Shown here one piece after another: positions 6,586-8,361 of a DNA stretch of 8,361 nt. The DNA lies in assembly GCA_030639445.1 (NCBI GenBank), contig DAOWCR010000046.1, forward strand, positions 1-8,361, written 5' to 3'. The position numbers were made by a program, and so were the translations under genes. The notes under the pieces were generated by a model that was not told where the DNA came from, made no database searches, and worked only from the letters and a program-made list of their open reading frames with translations. The number at the start of each line of letters is the position of its first letter. Position 1 is the stretch's first letter. The DNA is from Dehalococcoidales bacterium (GTDB taxonomy: Bacteria > Chloroflexota > Dehalococcoidia > Dehalococcoidales > RBG-16-60-22).

Positions 6586-7853
6586 CGACTGATAGCTAAC
6601 GCAGGCTCTTCCGGAAACAGCGGTCGGGCATAAGGCGCCGCCTCGCTGCCGATGTGGCTCCGGACGATGATGGCCCTGGCAACTTTATCTCTAACCAAAA
6701 CCCGGACCTTCTGGCCCTCCAGCAAATCGGCATCCAGATAAGCCAGACATATCACCCTTCTGCCAGTTTCAACACCGGGCCTGGCCTGAATGCCGGCACC
6801 CTCGGTCTTCCAGTAAGGGACCACCGTCCCGCTGGTCACCTGTCCCACGAGTTTCTCCCCGACATACACCGGGCAGCCCGCCCGGGCCACGCTATCGCCG
6901 CAGACTAACACGGGGAATATGGTCCTGGGAACCAGCCACTTCTCTCCCGGTGTCTCCAGCCGACCTTCCTGCCTCAGTTTTATTTCCTGAAACTGCTGCC
7001 ACAGCGCTTCCCGCCCCACAAACTCACCTTTGATGCCACCGAAGCTGACCGCGACACTGGCTACGGGGAGAGCCAGCACCGGAATCTCTTTCCCTTCCGT
7101 ATCCTTTCCCAGCTCATGGCCGTAAAGCGGCAGCCCGGCTTCCAATCTCAACGTGTCTCTGGCCCCAAGTCCCACCGGGACAACGCCTTCCTCGCTTCCG
7201 GCAGCTAACAGTTCGTCCCACAGGCGCACGGCGATAGCTGTGGGTAGAAACAGTTCGAAACCTACCGGCTCACCGGTATACCCGGTCCGCGACAGGTATA
7301 TCCGGGTGCCGAATATCTCGGCGGCGGCCAGGTTATTCCTCGTTGGCTCAATAAGACTTCTGATATCACCCAGGACGGCTTCCAGCACGGCTTTGGTCCT
7401 CGGCCCCTGCAGGGCCAGCATGGCCATTTTTTCCGTATGGTCTTCCAGGACTAGTCCGGGAAAATTCGGCTGGAACTTCTGGAGCCACCGCCAGTCCTTT
7501 TCCGCATTGGCGGCATTGACCACCAGGATATATTCTTCTTCGTCCACTCTATAGAGATAAGCATCGTCAATCGCCCCGCCGCTTTCGTTCGGTATCATGG
7601 CATACTGGGCCTGCCCCGGCGCCAGGGCCGCCGCATTATTGGTCAGGACATATTGCAGAAAGGGTAAGGAATCCTGGCCACCAATCCGGCACCGGCCCAT
7701 GTGAGAAATATCGAAAAGACCGCCGGATTTCCGTGTCGCCAGGTGCTCCGCAAATATTCCTGACGGGTAGCTAATGGGCATCTCCCAGCCGCCAAACTCG
7801 ACCACTCTGGCACCGAGCTTGAGGTGCGCTTCATATATCGGAGTATGTTTCAT
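6582..7853 (-). CDS. gcvT: Aminomethyltransferase, glycine cleavage T-protein (or close GcvT-family relative)
   Basis: The product is 423 residues against a usual 360-375; the excess includes a C-terminal tail ending in PYARPLFPEEPALAISR. The start fits the classic T-protein opening (TPIYEAHLKLGARVVEFGG), although the ribosome site is weak (GAGAAG close to the ATG). The folate-binding domain has DISHMGR and GGAIDD, with D96 at the position of the essential Asp of T-proteins, and a conserved GLGARDTLRLEAGLPLYGHEL near residue 230. A C-terminal GCV_T barrel domain follows. The T-protein transfers the aminomethyl carbon of glycine, held on lipoyl H-protein, to tetrahydrofolate, releasing ammonia. 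No gcvH or gcvP is visible nearby, so it either works with partners encoded elsewhere or is a related folate-dependent demethylase. The conserved Asp and motif set favour the T-protein. Its stop overlaps that of the convergent acetoacetyl-CoA synthetase gene. Confidence 0.88.
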   Translation of the reverse strand: MKHTPIYEAHLKLGARVVEFGGWEMPISYPSGIFAEHLATRKSGGLFDISHMGRCRIGGQDSLPFLQYVLTNNAAALAPGQAQYAMIPNESGGAIDDAYLYRVDEEEYILVVNAANAEKDWRWLQKFQPNFPGLVLEDHTEKMAMLALQGPRTKAVLEAVLGDIRSLIEPTRNNLAAAEIFGTRIYLSRTGYTGEPVGFELFLPTAIAVRLWDELLAAGSEEGVVPVGLGARDTLRLEAGLPLYGHELGKDTEGKEIPVLALPVASVAVSFGGIKGEFVGREALWQQFQEIKLRQEGRLETPGEKWLVPRTIFPVLVCGDSVARAGCPVYVGEKLVGQVTSGTVVPYWKTEGAGIQARPGVETGRRVICLAYLDADLLEGQKVRVLVRDKVARAIIVRSHIGSEAAPYARPLFPEEPALAISR

Positions 7854-8132
7854 TTCTTCTCACACCGATTGAGGTTATAGTAAAGGAAAGGCTGCTCGTT
7901 AGCTAACACTTAGCGAGCGACTTAAGGGGAGCTAGCACTAAAAGACTGGAATGGCGATAGTAATAGTAAACCATCGACACTTAAGCTTAAACAAAATCGG
8001 TGTCATGTATAGCCCTCTATGGGGCTGACTACCCTGGGAGGCTTAAACAATGTCCCCGCCTCCATAAACAAACCGGTAGTTATTTTACCATAAACAACAC
8101 GCGGAGAAAAAGGAAGAATAACTGGCATTTTG
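7854..8132. other. Non-coding spacer upstream of gcvT with small repeats
   Basis: No convincing gene is seen. It holds a hairpin at 7894-7918 (GCTCG/CGAGC arms extended by weaker pairs) that contains the perfect palindrome GTTAGCTAAC (7898-7907). It also holds a near-direct repeat AGCTARCACT at 7901-7910 and 7930-7939, a 10-bp exact repeat GCTTAAACAA at 7985-7994 and 8041-8050, a short hairpin AGCCC/GGGCT at 8011-8026, and a GGAGG-preceded five-codon reading frame at 8049-8066. A promoter for gcvT must lie here, but I could not pick a clear one; TATAAC on the minus strand (plus-strand 7873-7878) has no good -35 partner. No glycine riboswitch pattern was recognised. Confidence 0.5.
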
Positions 8133-8162
8133 TTGACAGACAAGCTAGAACATATATTTAAT
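8133..8162 (+). promoter_or_regulatory. Strong sigma70-type promoter for the broken chimeric gene
   Basis: A perfect TTGACA at 8133-8138, an 18-bp spacer, and TTTAAT at 8157-8162 (five of six). Transcription would start near 8169, with GGGAGG at 8194-8199 as ribosome site and ATG at 8207. The -10 box lies inside the left arm of an inverted repeat. Confidence 0.6.
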
Positions 8163-8185
8163 CTCAGGTATAGGTGATTAAATAT
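8154..8185. promoter_or_regulatory. Inverted-repeat operator overlapping the -10 box
   Basis: ATATTTAATC (8154-8163) and GATTAAATAT (8176-8185) are perfect 10-base inverted copies separated by 12 bases, with arm centres 22 bp apart, about two helical turns. The left arm covers the -10 box and the right arm lies just past the predicted start. This is the geometry expected for a dimeric repressor site; the regulator is unknown. Confidence 0.5.
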
Positions 8186-8206
8186 TAAATGCCGGGAGGT
8201 AATACC

Positions 8207-8241
8207 ATGCCAAAACAAAATATTCCCTACCCATCTCTGGA
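8207..8241 (+). pseudogene. 5' end of a second D-serine dehydratase-like gene, cut off after about 12 codons
   Basis: ATG 8207 follows GGGAGG (8194-8199) by 7 bases. The first codons read MPKQNIPYPSLDMP, which matches the N-terminus KQNVPYPSLDTP of the PLP protein encoded at 3372-2206; over codons 3 to 14 ten of twelve residues and about 30 of 36 bases agree. After that the homology stops abruptly and the frame closes at TGA 8276-8278, giving a 23-residue peptide. The start signals are good, so the peptide may be made, but it lacks the PLP lysine and every domain. The next bases belong to a different gene family in another frame, so this is the left half of a recombination or assembly junction near 8236-8244. 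Confidence 0.7.
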
Positions 8242-8361
8242 CATGCCGGAGATGGAAATCTCCATCCCCATCTGCTGAACGACCTGGCAGAAAAAGGAAA
8301 ATTGCGCGAGGTAAAAAGGGAGATATATCAGGAAGCCGTCAAACTGGGCGGAGTTATCACC
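8239..8361 (+). pseudogene. C-terminal fragment of a GlcD-type FAD-linked oxidase, headless
   Basis: In frame 1 the sequence reads GHAGDGNLHPHLLNDLAEK and then KREIYQEAVKLGGVIT to the window end. GHAGDGNLHP is the hallmark of the C-terminal domain of FAD-linked 2-hydroxyacid oxidases and dehydrogenases (GlcD, D-lactate and D-2-hydroxyglutarate dehydrogenases), where its His residues belong to the active site. The FAD-binding N-terminal domain, normally some 300 residues before this motif, is absent. Frame 1 upstream runs only to a TAA at 8200-8202 without a start codon, and the good ATG at 8207 is in a different frame. The fragment therefore cannot be translated as it stands unless something restores the frame. 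The gene probably continues past the window with the next family motif (GEHGIG-like). Family recognition is strong; the substrate is unknown. Confidence 0.75.

Noticed and set aside
7854..8000. Glycine riboswitch upstream of gcvT
   Set aside because: The conserved glycine-aptamer core sequences were not seen on the minus strand, only small palindromes.
8003..8218. Minus-strand open frame of 71 codons over the terminal promoter region
   Set aside because: It overlaps a strong plus-strand promoter, operator and ribosome site and has no recognisable protein features.
1..8361. CRISPR array, insertion sequence, tRNA or rRNA gene
   Set aside because: No regularly spaced repeats, transposase motifs with terminal repeats, or cloverleaf/rRNA signatures were found when reading both strands.

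Overview
This 8.4 kb window is bacterial chromosomal DNA of moderate to high GC. It carries scattered catabolic and one-carbon metabolism genes on both strands, with Shine-Dalgarno sites and short intergenic gaps. The gene mix (a thiamine-diphosphate enzyme, a nitrilase, a D-serine-dehydratase-like PLP protein, an SDR, acetoacetyl-CoA synthetase, a GcvT and an FAD-linked oxidase fragment) suits an environmental heterotroph with expanded paralogous enzyme families. A Chloroflexota/Dehalococcoidia-like lineage is one guess, but no marker gene here proves it.

Layout. 1-618 (+) is the 3' end of an acetolactate-synthase-type ThDP enzyme. 794-1882 (+) is an intact nitrilase with its own promoter. 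It is followed in the same frame by 1883-2158, the C-terminal remnant of a phosphotriesterase-family hydrolase with no 5' half. On the minus strand, an SDR pseudogene (4262 to 3437, one nonsense codon and one single-base insertion) precedes a D-serine-dehydratase-like PLP protein (3372 to 2206). A divergent AT-rich spacer separates these from acetoacetyl-CoA synthetase (4558-6585, +). That gene ends tail-to-tail with gcvT (7853 to 6582, -), with overlapping stop codons. A 353-bp spacer then leads to a strong promoter with a 10-bp inverted-repeat operator. This promoter drives a broken chimera at 8207-8361: the first ~12 codons of a second D-serine-dehydratase-like gene joined out of frame to the C-terminal domain of a GlcD-type FAD-linked oxidase.

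How the genes relate. No single pathway links them. Nitrilase plus an amidohydrolase-type enzyme suggests past nitrile/ester hydrolysis. The SDR and PLP protein probably formed a small operon on a hydroxy- or amino-acid substrate. Acetoacetyl-CoA synthetase feeds acetoacetate into central metabolism, and GcvT belongs to glycine/folate C1 metabolism.

The most notable theme is decay. Three separate broken genes lie within 8.4 kb, and the chimera's junction sits at a short sequence shared by both parents. I see no clear new defence or mobile system, CRISPR array, IS element or RNA gene.
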